Assembly (NCBI GenBank): GCA_001464955.1
Contig: LNEM01000006.1
Location: forward strand, 1 to 64,000
Source: Rhizobiales bacterium Ga0077537
GTDB taxonomy: Bacteria; Pseudomonadota; Alphaproteobacteria; Rhizobiales; Hyphomicrobiaceae
Reading direction: 5' to 3'
Length of the DNA stretch: 64,000 bases
In this document: one piece after another, positions 63,766 to 64,000 of the stretch
Layout of the letters: every line of letters starts with the position of its first letter
Numbering within the stretch: position 1 is the first letter of the stretch
Position numbers and translations under genes: made by a program
The notes under the pieces: model-generated
Databases searched by the model: none
What the model was told of the DNA's origin: nothing
The model's input: the letters and a program-made list of their open reading frames with translations, nothing else

Positions 63766-63977
63766 GGCTGACCTCCGATCTCGAGAGGCACGGCCTTCCA
63801 GTTGCCGACGTCGAGTGGCTCCTCGCTCTCGGCGATAATCGCATTCGAAGCATTCTCCCGCAGCGTGCGGGCGATTTCGAGCGCCTGCCATTCGGCACAC
63901 GCGATCACATCGACATGGAACTGGTACGTTTCATCGTAGGAGACGCGGAACGCCTTGGCGTTGGTGACGGCGTTCAT
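63762..63977 (-). CDS. Small hypothetical element protein
   Basis: A 71-residue protein starting MNAVTNAKAFRVSYDETYQF, then HVDVIACAEWQALEIARTL and ending PLEIGGQP. The strand-helix-strand outline is shared with the following 60-residue protein, suggesting paralogues. AAAGGAGG precedes the ATG. The leftward operon may continue beyond the right end of the window. Confidence 0.65.
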   Translation of the reverse strand: MNAVTNAKAFRVSYDETYQFHVDVIACAEWQALEIARTLRENASNAIIAESEEPLDVGNWKAVPLEIGGQP

Positions 63978-64000
63978 GACGCACCTCCTTTGCCGAGTTC

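Overview
The window is high-GC, densely coded chromosomal DNA. It probably comes from an alphaproteobacterium of the Hyphomicrobiales (rhizobial/Xanthobacteraceae-like). This rests on codon use, the DUF5681 and ParB-methyltransferase pair, AtzG-like small subunits, TRAP/TAXI transport, paired HyuA/HyuB genes, and housekeeping genes (thiC, folD, yggT, yggU, tRNA-Ala). The genus cannot be fixed from the sequence alone.

Layout. 0-2.7 kb: a frameshifted cytochrome c, a small membrane protein and a thioredoxin-CcdA-like fusion. 2.9-5.6 kb: a prophage-like remnant (DUF5681 protein, companion, ParB-DNA methyltransferase) followed by a 21-bp tandem repeat. 5.7-13.1 kb: a decaying stretch with broken ABC-binding-protein and LysR genes. 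It also holds intact genes: a Crp/Fnr regulator, a TPR protein, a pyridoxamine-oxidase-like protein, and a peroxiredoxin-like gene whose first redox cysteine is an in-frame TGA followed by a stem-loop of bacterial SECIS type. 13.1-31.6 kb: a catabolic block with an SsuD-like flavin monooxygenase, a TAXI-TRAP transporter, two amidases each with a small AtzG-like partner, a FAD/GcvT oxidoreductase, and two HyuA/HyuB pairs meeting tail to tail. 31.8-43.7 kb: mostly core genes, including a TPP-riboswitch operon (pseudo-receiver protein, thiC, Mug-like glycosylase), an HtrA protease, an orphan DctP protein, folD and yggTU.

43.9-56.4 kb is a defence region attached to a tRNA-Ala gene. A 110-bp direct repeat carrying the tRNA 3' end brackets one very large TIR-STAND-WD40 gene. 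Beyond the second repeat lies a restriction-modification-like cluster: Vsr nuclease and a C5-cytosine methyltransferase on one strand; a GHKL ATPase, an Mrr-like nuclease-helicase and a 174-residue protein on the other; and a divergent candidate PD-(D/E)XK protein. 57-64 kb looks like part of an integrated mobilisable or conjugative element: an AlpA-like regulator, a MobF (TrwC-type) relaxase-helicase, an antitoxin-like protein, an adenine-type methyltransferase-like protein and several small overlapping genes running off the right end.

The strongest leads are the candidate selenoprotein at 10.2-10.8 kb, the two-part defence region at tRNA-Ala, and the thiamine operon that begins with a receiver-like protein and ends with a DNA glycosylase.
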